Positions 11,789 to 22,098 of a stretch of 64,000 bases of DNA are shown one piece after another. Source of the stretch: Edwardsiella anguillarum ET080813 (GTDB taxonomy: Bacteria; Pseudomonadota; Gammaproteobacteria; Enterobacterales; Enterobacteriaceae). Made by a program: the position numbers and the translations under genes. Numbering within the stretch: the stretch's first letter is position 1; every line of letters starts with the position of its first letter. The notes beneath the pieces were generated by a model. That model had not been told where the DNA came from. It did no database searches and saw only the letters and a program-made list of their open reading frames with translations. The DNA lies in NCBI RefSeq assembly GCF_000264765.2, contig NZ_CP006664.1, forward strand, positions 2,232,001 to 2,296,000, in the 5' to 3' direction.

Positions 11789-12469
11789 TTAACTACGGGC
11801 CAGCATCAGTTCCAGTCGGGAACCCACGCGCAGCGCTTTATCGGCAAGGCCGCCGACCCACTCAATGATTTGATAGAGAAACATGATGTCGACGGGGTTG
11901 AGCTGGTGCTCAAGGGAGAGCAGAGTCTGGCGTAACAGGATCTGCTGATGGTCGGTATCATCCTCAATATGATCCAGCTCCATCACCATCTGCTCGACCA
12001 GATCGGCTTCGCGGCCGCGAAAGCCGGTCTCCAGCAGTTCATCCATCTCGTGAATAACCTTGCTGGAGAGTGCGGTCGCATCCAGGCAGCGCTGTAGGTA
12101 GCTTACAAAGTCAGCCTGCATGACGGCGGGGATTTGCAACCGGCGGCCGATGACCCGCCCGGCGATGTCCTTGGCGCGATTGGCCAGACGATCCTGTTGG
12201 GTAACCAGCTCCAGCATGTCGCCGCGATCGACCGGCAGAAAAAGACCTCGTGGTAATTTCAGTCGGATTTCGCGCTTCAGCGTGTCAGCCTGCTTTTCCA
12301 GATTGGAGATCTGTTCACGGATCTTCTGCGCCTGATCCCACTGCTGCTGCGCGGTGGCGGCAAAGAAGGGAACCAGCAGGCTGCAGCATTCGTGCACGCG
12401 GCTGGCGTGCTCTTGAAGCGGTTTGAGCGGAGACTTGGCAAACAAGCCTAAAATAGTATTTACTGGCAT
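11789..12469 (-). CDS. DUF47/TIGR00153 family PhoU-like phosphate transport regulator
   Basis: The 226-residue protein belongs to the TIGR00153 (DUF47) family of helical, PhoU-like proteins that are often encoded next to PiT transporters and are thought to tune them. Visible features are the N terminus MPVNTILGLFAKSP, the segment LPRGLFLPVDRGDMLELV, and the C-terminal IIEWVGGLADKA. A GTG lies one codon upstream of the chosen ATG. The downstream transporter gene begins 22 bp after its stop. It is divergent from ygiF across about 140 bp. No enzymatic activity is implied. Confidence 0.9.
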   Translation of the reverse strand: MPVNTILGLFAKSPLKPLQEHASRVHECCSLLVPFFAATAQQQWDQAQKIREQISNLEKQADTLKREIRLKLPRGLFLPVDRGDMLELVTQQDRLANRAKDIAGRVIGRRLQIPAVMQADFVSYLQRCLDATALSSKVIHEMDELLETGFRGREADLVEQMVMELDHIEDDTDHQQILLRQTLLSLEHQLNPVDIMFLYQIIEWVGGLADKALRVGSRLELMLARS

Positions 12470-12607
12470 CACTCATGCACCTTAAATTGATGGTTTTCTG
12501 CGCATAGTTCGTCAGAAAGGTGCGCATGGTAACTGATGTGCCCTGCATTGGACACCGTTTTTACATTTTTTACCGAGCAATGCTGAATACCTCGGTAAAA
12601 CCTTAAT

Positions 12608-13924
12608 ATGACAGAAAAAATGACCGTGGAAATTGAACTGAAATTCATCGCCCTCCCCTCCGCTGTACACGCATTGCCCGCGAGCCTGGCCCGTTGGCCT
12701 CTTCAGCATACGCCCGCCCAGACGCTGAGCAATATCTATTATGAGACGGCGTGCCAGACTTTGCGCCGCCATGATATGGGACTGCGGATCCGCGGCGGCG
12801 AAGGCGCCTATGAGATGACCCTGAAAACCGCCGGTAGCGACGTCGGCGGCCTGCATCAGCGGCCGGAATACAACGTTGCGCTGGATGCGCCGCAGCTGGA
12901 TCTCCGCCGCTTTCCGGCGCAGGTGTGGCCGGATGACTGCGATATCGATGCGCTGCAGACGGCGCTGCAGCCGCTGTTCTCGACCGACTTTCAGCGGGAG
13001 AGGTGGGTGGTGACGTACCGTGAGAGCCAGATTGAAGTGGCGCTTGATCGGGGCGATATTTGCGCCGAGGGGGTGCGTGAGGCGCTGCATGAAATCGAGC
13101 TGGAGCTGCTGCAGGGCGAACGGGGCGATCTGCTCGCTTTTGCCGAACAGTTGCTGACGCTGGATGGGATCCGGATGGGGGCCATGAGTAAGGCCGCCCG
13201 TGGCTACCGTCTGGCGGCGGGAAATGCCGCGCTGCGGCGGCGGGCGTTCCCGCTGCTGCGGCCCGCGGCCCGCACCAGCGTCGAACAGGGCATGTCTGCC
13301 GCGTTGGCGCAGATTCTGGCGCACTGGCAATACCACGAAGAGGCCTGGCTGCGGGGAGACGCGGAGTCCCGGGGCGGGATCCAGGAGGCGCTGGCGGCGC
13401 TGCGGCAGAGTCTGACCCTCTTCGGCGGCATCGTGCCGCGTAAGGCCAGCGCGGCGCTGCGCGCCGGCCTGAGCGCGCTGGAGGTGCAGATACAGCAGCC
13501 GGCGTGCGCGGCGCAGACGCTGTGCTACGGCCGAGACTCCCTGGCCACCCAGTGGGCACTCACTCGCTGGCTAGCCGAGTCCGGCTGGCGATCCTATCTC
13601 GATGCGGCGGGAAGCGCCAAGCTGTCCGGCTCGTTCAAGCGCTTTGCCGACATCATGCTGGGACGCTGCGGCGCTGAACTGAAGGCGCTGTTTGCCCAGG
13701 TACGTCATCCTCAGGAGTATCAGGACAAACTGCCGCGTCTGCAGCATCAGATTCTGGCGATACGCCTGCTGGGCGGCGCGTATGGCGAGGCGGCGGTAGA
13801 CGATTACCTGGCGCCGTGGCAGACGCTGGCGCACGCCATTGCCCATCCCGCCGCGGCGACACCGGAGGCCGCCTGCGCACAGGCGTTGCATCAGCCGGCC
13901 TTTTGGCGCAACGGCGCGCATTAA
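12608..13924 (+). CDS. ygiF: Inorganic triphosphatase, CYTH and CHAD domains
   Basis: YgiF hydrolyses inorganic triphosphate using a metal tunnel in its CYTH domain. The 438 residues have the CYTH signature EIELKF at the N terminus, paired Arg/Lys/Glu strands such as LRIRGGEGAYEMTLK to about residue 200, and a C-terminal CHAD domain rich in His and Arg helices. Two in-frame ATGs (12608 and 12620) precede the EIELKF motif; neither has a strong ribosome site and I keep the longer one. glnE follows on the same strand after about 80 bp, as in E. coli. Confidence 0.94.
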   Translation: MTEKMTVEIELKFIALPSAVHALPASLARWPLQHTPAQTLSNIYYETACQTLRRHDMGLRIRGGEGAYEMTLKTAGSDVGGLHQRPEYNVALDAPQLDLRRFPAQVWPDDCDIDALQTALQPLFSTDFQRERWVVTYRESQIEVALDRGDICAEGVREALHEIELELLQGERGDLLAFAEQLLTLDGIRMGAMSKAARGYRLAAGNAALRRRAFPLLRPAARTSVEQGMSAALAQILAHWQYHEEAWLRGDAESRGGIQEALAALRQSLTLFGGIVPRKASAALRAGLSALEVQIQQPACAAQTLCYGRDSLATQWALTRWLAESGWRSYLDAAGSAKLSGSFKRFADIMLGRCGAELKALFAQVRHPQEYQDKLPRLQHQILAIRLLGGAYGEAAVDDYLAPWQTLAHAIAHPAAATPEAACAQALHQPAFWRNGAH

Positions 13925-14003
13925 TTCGGTGATATCCCGCCGCGCGCGGGCGACGGTCTAACCCAGGCGGCTTTGGCGCCGCCGCATTCTGCAGGGAGTG
14001 AAT

Positions 14004-16841
14004 ATGTCTGAGACCCGGGCGCTGCCGGCGCTGCTGTACAGTCAGGGAGCGCGTCAGGCCGCGCGGCTGCAGGGCGCGACGTCGGCGGCGCTGCCAGCGC
14101 TGGCGCTGAGCGACTTTGCCGCCGACAGTCTGGCCGCTCACCCCGCATGGTGGCAGCAGCTGCAGCAGATGCCGCCGCAGGTGCAGGAGTGGCAGCAGTA
14201 TGCCGGATGGCTGGCGGAGCGTCTGGCGCCGGTGCAGGATGAGGCGACGCTGATGCAGGCGCTGCGCCTGTTTCGCCGCCACATGCTGACGCGGATTGCC
14301 TGGATGCAGGCCAGCGACCAGGCCGACTGTCAGCAGACCCTGCTCCAGCTGAGCGCGCTGGCGGAGACGCTGGTTATCGGCGCGCGCGACTGGCTATACC
14401 TCCGCTGTTGTCAGGAGTGGGGCGTTCCCTGCAACGCCGCCGGTGAGGCCCAGCCGCTGCTGATCCTGGGGATGGGCAAACTGGGCGGCGGCGAGCTGAA
14501 TTTTTCCTCGGATATCGATCTTATCTTTGTCTATCCGCAGTCCGGGGCCACCCGCGGCGGCCGCCGCGAGCTGGATAATGCTCAATTTTTTACCCGCCTC
14601 GGCCAGCGCCTGATTAAGGCGCTGGATCAGCCGACGGAGGATGGCTTTGTCTATCGGGTCGACATGCGTCTGCGCCCCTTCGGCGACAGCGGTCCTCTGG
14701 TGCTGAGCTTCTCCGCGCTGGAGGACTATTACCAAGAGCAGGGGCGCGATTGGGAGCGCTACGCCATGGTGAAGGCGCGTCTGCTGGGCGAAGGGCAGGA
14801 TCGCGATGGGCAAGCGCTGTACCGTCTGCTGCGTCCGTTTGTGTTTCGCCGCTATATCGATTTCAGCGTGATCCAGTCGCTGCGCAATATGAAGGGCATG
14901 ATAGCCCGAGAGGTGCGCCGGCGCGGGCTGAGGGAGAATATCAAGCTCGGCGCGGGCGGGATCCGCGAGATCGAGTTTATCACCCAGGTATTCCAGCTGA
15001 TCCGCGGCGGACGCGAGCGCAGTCTACAGCAGCGTGCGCTGCTGCCCGCGCTGGCGGCGATCGGCGAGCTGGGACTGCTGACGTCGGCGCAGGTGGCGGC
15101 GCTGCGCGACGCCTATCTCTTTTTACGCCGTCTGGAGAATCTGCTGCAGGCGATTGACGATCAGCAGACGCAGACGCTGCCGTCGGACGATCTCAACCGG
15201 GCTCGCCTGGCCTATGGGATGGGGCTGACGGACTGGGCGGCGCTGCGCCGGGCGCTCCAGGCGTATATGGCGGCGGTACGCGCGATCTTCAATGCGCTGA
15301 TTGGCGATGATGAACAGGATGAAGAGGAGGGCGGCGATGACGCGGCGCTGCGCTTTGCGCCGCTGTGGCAAGAGCGTTTGGACGAGAGCGAGCTGGCCGC
15401 ACTGATGCCGCAGCTGGATCCGGCGCAGCGCCTCCGGCTGCAGCAGACGCTGGAGGCGTTCCGCCGCGACGTGGACAAACGCACTATCGGTCCGCGTGGG
15501 CGGGAGGTGCTGGCGATGCTGATGCCAGCGCTGCTGGCGCAGGTGTGCGTGCGTGATGACGCGCTGGTGCTGCAGCAGCGTCTGATGCCTCTGCTGCTCA
15601 ACATCGTGACCCGCACGACCTATCTGGAACTGCTGATGGAGTTTCCGGCGGCGCTGCATCAGCTGATCCGTCTGTGTGCGGCCTCGCCGATGCTGGCCGA
15701 GCAGCTGGCCCGCTATCCGCTACTGCTCGATGAGCTGCTCGATCCTGTCACGCTGTATCGCCCGGTGGATCAGGCGTCCTACCGCGACGAGCTGCGTCAG
15801 TATCTGCTGCGTATTCCGGATGATGAAGAGCAACGCCTGGAGGCGCTACGCCAGTTTAAGCATGCGCAGCAGTTGCGCATTGCCGCCAGCGATATCGCCG
15901 GCGCGCTGCCGGTGATGAAGGTGAGCGATCACCTGACCTATCTGGCCGAGGCGGTGATCGATGCGGTGGTGCAGCAGGCCTGGGAGCAAATGGTGGCGCG
16001 CTACGGCCAGCCGACGCATCTGACTGACCATGGGCAGCGCGGGTTTGCGGTGATCGGCTACGGCAAGCTGGGGGGCTGGGAGCTGGGCTATGGCTCGGAT
16101 CTGGATCTGGTGTTTCTGCTGGACTGTCCGGCAGAGGTGATGACCGACGGGCCACGCTGTATCGATGGACGCCAGTTTTACCTGCGTCTGGCGCAGCGCA
16201 TTATGCACCTGTTTAGCGCCCGTACCGCCTCCGGCATTCTGTACGAGGTGGATGCTCGCCTGCGCCCCTCCGGCGCCGCCGGCATGCTGGTCAGCACCCT
16301 GACCGCCTTCGGCGACTATCAGCGCAGCGAGGCCTGGACCTGGGAGCATCAGGCGCTGGTGCGGGCGCGTCCGGTTTACGGCGACGCGCAGATGCATCGC
16401 CAGTTTGACGCCATTCGCCGCGAGATCCTGTGCCGCGGGCGCGATGCGGCGATGCTGCGGCGCGAGGTGGCCGAGATGCGTGAAAAGATGCGCTCCCATC
16501 TGGGCAGCCGTGACGCGGCACAGTTTGACATCAAGGCCGATCGCGGTGGCATCGTGGATATCGAATTTATCGCGCAGTATCTGGTGCTGCGCTACGGCGC
16601 TGAACAGCCGGGTCTGATCCGCTGGTCAGACAATGTACGCATCTTTGAGATGATGGCGCAATACGCGGTGATGCCGCAGGCTGAGGCCGATGCGCTGACC
16701 CATGCCTATGTGACGCTGCGTAATGCGCTGCACCATCTGGCGCTGCAGGCGCAGCCGGGGGTGGTGGAGAGCGCTCGCTTTGCTGATGAGCGGGCGCGGG
16801 TCTGCGAGAGCTGGCAGCGCTGGCTGGGGACGGCGCGCTGA
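14004..16841 (+). CDS. glnE: Bifunctional glutamine synthetase adenylyltransferase/adenylyl-removing enzyme
   Basis: GlnE adds AMP to, or removes it from, glutamine synthetase in response to PII and glutamine, controlling nitrogen assimilation. The 945 residues contain two nucleotidyltransferase domains. The first carries [15 protein letters not shown] at residues 161-175 (deadenylylation), the second [15 protein letters not shown] at 690-704 (adenylylation), each with the paired metal-binding aspartates. An AGGGAG ribosome site sits five bases before the ATG at 14004; a GTG two codons upstream is less likely. The protein is full length against the 946 of E. coli. Confidence 0.98.
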   Translation: MSETRALPALLYSQGARQAARLQGATSAALPALALSDFAADSLAAHPAWWQQLQQMPPQVQEWQQYAGWLAERLAPVQDEATLMQALRLFRRHMLTRIAWMQASDQADCQQTLLQLSALAETLVIGARDWLYLRCCQEWGVPCNAAGEAQPLLILGMGKLGGGELNFSSDIDLIFVYPQSGATRGGRRELDNAQFFTRLGQRLIKALDQPTEDGFVYRVDMRLRPFGDSGPLVLSFSALEDYYQEQGRDWERYAMVKARLLGEGQDRDGQALYRLLRPFVFRRYIDFSVIQSLRNMKGMIAREVRRRGLRENIKLGAGGIREIEFITQVFQLIRGGRERSLQQRALLPALAAIGELGLLTSAQVAALRDAYLFLRRLENLLQAIDDQQTQTLPSDDLNRARLAYGMGLTDWAALRRALQAYMAAVRAIFNALIGDDEQDEEEGGDDAALRFAPLWQERLDESELAALMPQLDPAQRLRLQQTLEAFRRDVDKRTIGPRGREVLAMLMPALLAQVCVRDDALVLQQRLMPLLLNIVTRTTYLELLMEFPAALHQLIRLCAASPMLAEQLARYPLLLDELLDPVTLYRPVDQASYRDELRQYLLRIPDDEEQRLEALRQFKHAQQLRIAASDIAGALPVMKVSDHLTYLAEAVIDAVVQQAWEQMVARYGQPTHLTDHGQRGFAVIGYGKLGGWELGYGSDLDLVFLLDCPAEVMTDGPRCIDGRQFYLRLAQRIMHLFSARTASGILYEVDARLRPSGAAGMLVSTLTAFGDYQRSEAWTWEHQALVRARPVYGDAQMHRQFDAIRREILCRGRDAAMLRREVAEMREKMRSHLGSRDAAQFDIKADRGGIVDIEFIAQYLVLRYGAEQPGLIRWSDNVRIFEMMAQYAVMPQAEADALTHAYVTLRNALHHLALQAQPGVVESARFADERARVCESWQRWLGTAR

Positions 16842-16851
16842 GCGCCTGGCC

Positions 16852-17781
16852 TCAGTAGCGGGAGGCGACCCCCGGCGGGCAGGTTTTGAAGCGGCGGTGC
16901 AGCCACATGTACTGGGTCGGCGCCAGCATGATTTCACGCTCCACCACCCGATTCATATAGGCCGCCGTCGCAGTTTGGTCGTCCAGCGGAACGTCCTGCA
17001 GCATCGGCTGAATACGCAGGGTATAGCCGCTGCCGTCCGCGTTGCGCAGCGGCATAAAGGGGAGGATCGTCGGTTTGCCCATGCGGGCCAGGATATAGGT
17101 ACCAGTGGTGGTCGCCGCCTGCTCTACGGCAAACAGTGGCACGAATACGCTGCTGCGCGGGCCGTAGTCATGATCCGGCGCGTACCAGACGATTTCACCC
17201 TCTTTCAGCGCTCGGATCATTCCCTTCACGTCGCGGCGATCGAGCATATATTTGTTGGAGCGCAGCCGGCCCCAGGTCTGTAGCCAGTCGAGAACCGGGT
17301 TATCGTTAGGGCGGTAGACGCCGACGCCCGGGTTGTGCATTCCGAAGATGCGCGCGCCCAGCTCCAGCGTAAGAAAGTGCATTCCAATCAATAAAATGCC
17401 TTTTCCTGTCTGCTTGGCCTGCCGCATGTTTTCCTCGCCTTCGACCCGGCACCAGCGATGGATGCGCCAGTCGGGCCAGAACCAGGCCATTCCGGTCTCG
17501 ATCAGCGCCATGCCGACAGACTCGAAGTTCTGCCTGACCCACTCTTCGCGCTGCGCCACCGGCATCTGTGGGAAGCAGAGCGCCAGATTGCGCCGGGTCA
17601 CCTCTACGCGCTTTTTCATAAAGCGCATCGCCGTTTTTCCCAGCATCTTGCCCAGGCGATAGAGCCAGGGATAGGGCAGCAGCATCACCAGGTAGAAGAG
17701 TCCGATGCCCAGCCAGGTCAGCCAATAGCGGGGATGCAGCATGCGGCGCTGAAACTGCGGATAAACGTGATTGTCAGACAT
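16852..17781 (-). CDS. lpxL: Lipid A lauroyl-type acyltransferase (LpxL/LpxP family)
   Basis: This inner-membrane enzyme adds a secondary acyl chain to Kdo2-lipid IVA. The 309 residues contain the HX4E catalytic motif with His135 and Glu140, an N-terminal membrane segment (about 20-40), and the conserved YRPNDNP and [15 protein letters not shown] segments. Compared from memory it resembles E. coli LpxL more than the cold-shock palmitoleoyl enzyme LpxP. It lies between glnE and hldE, divergent from the latter, a location not used in E. coli. The acyl chain it prefers cannot be read from the sequence. Confidence 0.88.
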   Translation of the reverse strand: MSDNHVYPQFQRRMLHPRYWLTWLGIGLFYLVMLLPYPWLYRLGKMLGKTAMRFMKKRVEVTRRNLALCFPQMPVAQREEWVRQNFESVGMALIETGMAWFWPDWRIHRWCRVEGEENMRQAKQTGKGILLIGMHFLTLELGARIFGMHNPGVGVYRPNDNPVLDWLQTWGRLRSNKYMLDRRDVKGMIRALKEGEIVWYAPDHDYGPRSSVFVPLFAVEQAATTTGTYILARMGKPTILPFMPLRNADGSGYTLRIQPMLQDVPLDDQTATAAYMNRVVEREIMLAPTQYMWLHRRFKTCPPGVASRY

Positions 17782-17887
17782 GGTTATCGTTAATGTATTC
17801 TCGAAAATAGATTTAGATTGCTAGTGTAATTGATATCAGGACGATTGTGATAACATTGCGCCCATCTTGATATGTAGGAGTCTGGGG

Positions 17888-19321
17888 ATGAAAGTAACCC
17901 TGCCTGATTTTCGCCGCGCCCAGGTGCTGGTGGTGGGCGATGTGATGCTGGATCGCTACTGGTATGGGCCGACTAGCCGGATTTCACCGGAGGCGCCGGT
18001 GCCGGTGGTGAAAGTGGAAACTATCGAAGAGCGTCCCGGCGGCGCGGCCAACGTGGCGATGAACATTGCCTCCCTGGGCGCCAACGCGCGCCTGGTCGGT
18101 CTGACCGGCGTCGATGACGCCGCCCGTGCGCTGAGCGCGCGCCTGGATGAGGTGCACGTCGAGTGTGACTTCGTTGCGATACCGACCCAGCCAACCATCA
18201 CCAAGCTGCGCGTCCTATCGCGTAACCAGCAGTTGATCCGCCTGGACTTTGAAGAGGGGTTCGGTGGCGTCGATCCCGAGCCGATCCTGGCGCGAATTCG
18301 CCAGGCGCTGCCGCAGCTGGGGGCGATGATCCTCTCTGACTATGCCAAAGGGGCGTTGGCGTCGGTGCAGGCGATGATCCGCCTGGCGCGCGATGCCGGT
18401 GTGCCAGTGCTGATCGATCCCAAAGGAACCGACTTTGAGCGCTACCGCGGCGCGACCCTGCTGACGCCAAACCTGTCTGAGTTTGAAGCCGTGGTCGGGC
18501 GTTGTCACAGCGAACAGGATATCGTGGATCGCGGCCTGGCGCTGATGGATCGCTTCGATCTGACGGCGCTGCTGGTGACGCGCTCTGAGCAGGGAATGAC
18601 GCTGCTGCAGCGCGGCATTGCGCCGCTGCATATGCCGACGCAGGCGCAGGAGGTCTATGACGTAACCGGCGCCGGCGATACGGTGATCGGGATGCTGGCG
18701 ACGTCGATTGCCGCCGGAACGTCGCTGGACGAGGCCTGTTTCCTGGCCAACGCCGCTGCCGGCGTCGTCGTGGGTAAGCTGGGGACCTCGACCGTGTCAC
18801 CCATCGAACTGGAGAATGCCATTCGTGGTCGCGCCGATACCGGCTTTGGCGTGATGAGCCAGCAGGAGCTGAAAACGGCGGTTCTTCAGGCGCGTCAGCG
18901 CGGCGAGAAGGTGGTGATGACTAACGGGGTCTTCGATATTCTGCACGCCGGCCACGTTTCCTACCTGGCCAATGCCCGCAAGCTGGGCGATCGCCTGATC
19001 GTGGCGGTGAACAGCGATGCCTCTACCAGCCGCCTTAAGGGGCCGGAGCGTCCGGTCAACCCATTGGCCCAGCGTATGCTGGTGCTGGCGGCACTGGAGT
19101 CGGTCGACTGGGTGATCCCGTTTGAGGAGGATACGCCGCAGCGGATTATTGCGGAGATCCTGCCTGACCTGCTGGTCAAGGGGGGCGACTACAGGCCAGA
19201 AGAGATCGCCGGGGGGAAAGAGGTGATCGCCGCTGGTGGTGACGTGCGAGTCCTGAACTTCGAGGATGGCTGCTCGACCACCAATATTATCAATACCATC
19301 CGTCAGGGTCAGAACGACTGA
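17888..19321 (+). CDS. hldE: Bifunctional heptose kinase/adenylyltransferase HldE
   Basis: HldE phosphorylates D-glycero-beta-D-manno-heptose-7-phosphate at C1 and then adenylylates it, making ADP-heptose for the LPS inner core. The 477 residues have an N-terminal ribokinase-like domain, with GGAANVAMN and the catalytic loop [11 protein letters not shown], and a C-terminal cytidylyltransferase-like domain from about 345 with [14 protein letters not shown]. The ATG at 17888 with a GGAG site is chosen over an open frame seven codons upstream. Its length equals that of E. coli HldE. yjeH follows 31 bp later. Confidence 0.98.
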   Translation: MKVTLPDFRRAQVLVVGDVMLDRYWYGPTSRISPEAPVPVVKVETIEERPGGAANVAMNIASLGANARLVGLTGVDDAARALSARLDEVHVECDFVAIPTQPTITKLRVLSRNQQLIRLDFEEGFGGVDPEPILARIRQALPQLGAMILSDYAKGALASVQAMIRLARDAGVPVLIDPKGTDFERYRGATLLTPNLSEFEAVVGRCHSEQDIVDRGLALMDRFDLTALLVTRSEQGMTLLQRGIAPLHMPTQAQEVYDVTGAGDTVIGMLATSIAAGTSLDEACFLANAAAGVVVGKLGTSTVSPIELENAIRGRADTGFGVMSQQELKTAVLQARQRGEKVVMTNGVFDILHAGHVSYLANARKLGDRLIVAVNSDASTSRLKGPERPVNPLAQRMLVLAALESVDWVIPFEEDTPQRIIAEILPDLLVKGGDYRPEEIAGGKEVIAAGGDVRVLNFEDGCSTTNIINTIRQGQND

Positions 19322-19352
19322 GCCGCCTATCGCGTCTTGGCAGGATAGGGCA

Positions 19353-20600
19353 GTGGCTACGTTAAAACAGGAGTTAGGGCTGGTGCAGGGGGTGGGAATG
19401 CTGTCCACCTCCCTGCTGGGGACCGGGGTCTTTGCGGTTCCGGCGCTGGCCGCTCAGGTCGCAGGCGACGATAGCCTGTGGGCCTGGCCATTATTGATCG
19501 TTCTGGTTTTTCCCATCGCTATCGGCTTCGCCGCGCTGGGGCGTCATTTCCCCAGCGCCGGCGGCGCCGCGCATTTTGTCGGCAAGGCCTTTGGCCCGCA
19601 CATGGCGCGGGTTACCGGCTGGCTTTTTCTGTCGGTGATTCCGGTGGGACTGCCCGCGTCGCTGCAGATCGCCGCCGGCTTCTGGCAGGCGCTGTTCGGC
19701 TGGCAGGGCGCGCCCCTGCTGGCGGTTGAGCTGATTACGCTGCTGGCCGTATGGCTGCTGGGGACGCGGGGGGCAGGATCCAGCGCCAACCTGCAAACCC
19801 TGATCGCACTGCTGGTGGTACTGCTGATTGCCGCTGTCTGGTGGCGCGGCGGGATCTCACCGACGCAGATCCCTTGGCCTGCGCCGTCGCAGCTTTCGCT
19901 CTCGCCCCTGACGGGGGCGTTGGCGGTGATGTTTTGGTGCTTTGTCGGTCTCGAGGCCTTTGCCCATCTGGCGTCGGAGTTTCGTCATCCGCAGCGTGAT
20001 TTCCCGCGGGCGTTGCTGCTGGGGCTGCTGTTGGCCGGGGCCGTCTACTGGGCCTGCAGCGTGGCGGTGCTCCACTTTCACGCCTTCGGCGATGGACGAG
20101 CGGCGGCGGCGTCGCTGCCGGGGATTGTGGTGCAGCTGTTTGGCCGCCATGCGCTGTGGGTAGCCTGCGTCATCGGTTATTTGGCCTGCTTTGCCAGCCT
20201 GAATGTTTATATCCAGAGCTTCGCCCGGCTGGTGTGGTCGCAGGCGCAGCGGCGACCGCGAAGCCGTCTGGCACAGCTCTCCGCCCGTCAGGCGCCGGTC
20301 AACGCGCTGACGGCGGTGATGCTGTGCTGTTTGCTGTGCTCGCTGCTGATTTTCCTCAGCGGCCTGTCGCTGGACGCGCTGATCGTGTATGCCAACGGCG
20401 TATTCATCATGATCTATCTGCTATGTATGCTGGCCGGATGCCGTCTGCTGCGCGGCCACGCCCGGCTGATGGCGCTAACGGGCAGCGTGCTGTGTCTGCT
20501 GCTGCTGGCGATGGTGGGGGGGAAGAGCCTATATGCGCTGGGGATGCTGCTGGTATTGTATCTCCTGCTGCCGCGCCGCGCGGCCTCGCACGGCGGGTGA
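19353..20600 (+). CDS. yjeH: Amino acid exporter YjeH (APC superfamily)
   Basis: YjeH of E. coli exports L-methionine and branched-chain amino acids. The 415-residue protein has about twelve membrane segments and conserved stretches such as LLGTGVFAVPALAA, GWLFLSVIPVGLPA and FWCFVGLEAFAHLASEF. The frame stays open into the end of hldE; I chose the GTG at 19353 because AGGATAGGG lies just upstream and the family begins with ATLKQELGL. It probably shares a transcript with hldE. In E. coli this gene lies elsewhere on the chromosome, so its position here is lineage-specific. The substrate assignment is by family similarity. Confidence 0.88.
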   Translation: MATLKQELGLVQGVGMLSTSLLGTGVFAVPALAAQVAGDDSLWAWPLLIVLVFPIAIGFAALGRHFPSAGGAAHFVGKAFGPHMARVTGWLFLSVIPVGLPASLQIAAGFWQALFGWQGAPLLAVELITLLAVWLLGTRGAGSSANLQTLIALLVVLLIAAVWWRGGISPTQIPWPAPSQLSLSPLTGALAVMFWCFVGLEAFAHLASEFRHPQRDFPRALLLGLLLAGAVYWACSVAVLHFHAFGDGRAAAASLPGIVVQLFGRHALWVACVIGYLACFASLNVYIQSFARLVWSQAQRRPRSRLAQLSARQAPVNALTAVMLCCLLCSLLIFLSGLSLDALIVYANGVFIMIYLLCMLAGCRLLRGHARLMALTGSVLCLLLLAMVGGKSLYALGMLLVLYLLLPRRAASHGG

Positions 20601-20620
20601 TCGTCGCGGGGAGGGCGGGA

Positions 20621-20887
20621 TTATGCCTGCCCGTCCTCAGCCTTGCTCAGGCGCGCCTCCAGGGCGGCTACGCGCTGCTCCAGCAGCGCCAGCTTTTCGC
20701 GGGTGCGCAGCAGAACCTGCGTCTGGATCTCAAAATCCTCGCGGTTGACCAAGTCCAGCCGGCTGAGCTGTTGTTGGAGGATTTGGCGCACGCGCTTCTC
20801 CATATCATCACCGAACTCGCGCAGTCCTTTTGGCATGGATTGATGCACCTGGCGGGCAATCTGTTCAATTTTCTTGGGATCAATCAT
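20621..20887 (-). CDS. ubiK: Ubiquinone biosynthesis accessory factor UbiK
   Basis: UbiK (formerly YqiC) is a small accessory factor that works with UbiJ in the soluble complex of aerobic ubiquinone synthesis. The 88 residues consist of an amphipathic N-terminal part and a C-terminal coiled coil (about 55-85) with the heptad-rich [17 protein letters not shown]. It lies between yjeH, on which it converges, and the divergent ribB leader. This small gene matches the E. coli protein well along its length. Confidence 0.94.
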   Translation of the reverse strand: MIDPKKIEQIARQVHQSMPKGLREFGDDMEKRVRQILQQQLSRLDLVNREDFEIQTQVLLRTREKLALLEQRVAALEARLSKAEDGQA

Positions 20888-21067
20888 GGAGCGTTCCTTG
20901 GGCTTCAGAGCAGTTATGCGGTAGCAGATACGTTACCGTAGTGTCATGGCGGATGCCAGAGCGGGCCGTAATTATCCCTCCAGGCCGCGGCATAAGAATA
21001 AAAAATGCGCGATAACGAGCCTTGATGACCCTGTTTGTGAGCGAACGCCAATAATCGGCAATGATGA

Positions 21068-21096
21068 TTGCCCGCTACCGGCTTTGGCGCTATAGT
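21068..21096 (+). promoter_or_regulatory. Promoter of the ribB leader
   Basis: A TTGCCC -35 (21068-21073) and a TATAGT -10 (21091-21096) are separated by exactly 17 bp. Transcription would start near 21103, just before the FMN aptamer. Confidence 0.75.
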
Positions 21097-21108
21097 CGGT
21101 CTGCTTAT

Positions 21109-21258
21109 TCTCAGGGCGGGGTGAAAGTCCCTACCGGCGGTAAATTGGTACGCTTCGGCGTCACCGAAAGCCCGCGAGCGCTCGTACGACCGTGCGGGGT
21201 CAGCAGATCTGGTGTAATTCCGGAGCCGACGGTTACAGTCCGGATGGGAGAGAGTAAC
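21109..21258 (+). promoter_or_regulatory. FMN riboswitch (RFN element) of ribB
   Basis: The conserved RFN elements appear in order: TCAGGGCGGGGTGAAAGTCC, CTACCGGCGGTAA, a variable GC-rich stem, CAGCAGATCTGGTG, CCGGAGCCGACGGTTACAGT and CCGGATGGGAGAGAGTAACG. FMN binding represses ribB in relatives. In E. coli the same leader accumulates as the small RNA SroG. About 115 bases separate the aptamer from the ribB start and should hold the expression platform. Confidence 0.97.
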
Positions 21259-21372
21259 GATATCTGCCGGGATTCACCCGCTCGCGTTATTTTGGCCGCG
21301 CCGCCGCGTGTGCCGCTCCTCAAATTTGCCCTGGTTCTGGTAATTCATACGATTATTGATGAGGTTTTTACC

Positions 21373-22032
21373 ATGAATCAGATTCTGCTTTCCGATTTCG
21401 GTACCCCGATGGAGCGCGTAGAGCGCGCCTTGTCCGCCCTGCGCGATGGCCGTGGCGTCATGGTGCTGGATGATGAAAATCGTGAAAATGAAGGCGACAT
21501 GATCTTTGCCGCCGAGAAGATGACCGTGGAGCAGATGGCGCTGACCATCCGCCACGGCAGCGGTATTGTCTGCCTGTGTATCACCGAAGCGCGTCGTCAG
21601 CAGCTGGATCTGCCGATGATGGTGAGCAATAACACCAGCCACTATGGCACCGCCTTCACCGTGACGATTGAAGCGGCGGAAGGAGTGACCACCGGGGTCT
21701 CTGCGCAGGATCGCCTGACCACGGTACGCGCGGCCATCGCCGACGGTGCCAAGCCGAGCGATCTTCATCGTCCCGGGCATGTCTTCCCGCTGCGCGCTCG
21801 CCCCGGCGGCGTACTGGCGCGCCGGGGTCATACCGAGGCGACCATCGATTTGGTTTCGCTGGCGGGTTTCCGCCCTGCCGGCGTGCTGTGTGAGCTGACC
21901 AATGATGACGGTACGATGGCACGTGCTCCGCAGGTGATGGCCTTTGCACGCCAGCATGAGATGCCGGTAGTGACCATTGAGGATCTGGTGGCCTATCGTC
22001 AGGCCCGTGAGCCGCAGGAGCAGGCCTGCTAA
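21373..22032 (+). CDS. ribB: 3,4-dihydroxy-2-butanone-4-phosphate synthase
   Basis: RibB converts ribulose-5-phosphate to 3,4-dihydroxy-2-butanone-4-phosphate and formate in riboflavin synthesis. The 219 residues carry the acidic metal-binding loop [16 protein letters not shown] and the HGSGIVCL and [10 protein letters not shown] segments. The protein is monofunctional, without a GTP cyclohydrolase II domain. The reading frame runs on through the riboswitch upstream, but the ATG at 21373 gives the family N terminus [10 protein letters not shown]. Expression is governed by the FMN riboswitch directly upstream. Confidence 0.98.
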   Translation: MNQILLSDFGTPMERVERALSALRDGRGVMVLDDENRENEGDMIFAAEKMTVEQMALTIRHGSGIVCLCITEARRQQLDLPMMVSNNTSHYGTAFTVTIEAAEGVTTGVSAQDRLTTVRAAIADGAKPSDLHRPGHVFPLRARPGGVLARRGHTEATIDLVSLAGFRPAGVLCELTNDDGTMARAPQVMAFARQHEMPVVTIEDLVAYRQAREPQEQAC

Positions 22033-22065
22033 TTCGGCAGTCTCAGCGGCTCGGACGTATATATA

Positions 22066-22098
22066 AAGGGGATAGCCAGCGGCTATCCCTTGCGTTTT
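22066..22098. terminator. Bidirectional terminator between ribB and zupT
   Basis: The perfect stem AAGGGGATAGCC/GGCTATCCCTT is followed by GCGTTTTT on the plus strand and preceded by an A-rich stretch, so it can serve both convergent genes. Confidence 0.88.

Noticed and set aside
13653-14282. Open frames on the minus strand across the ygiF-glnE junction
   Set aside because: They are Arg/Gln/Pro-rich shadows of ygiF and glnE without ribosome sites or known domains.
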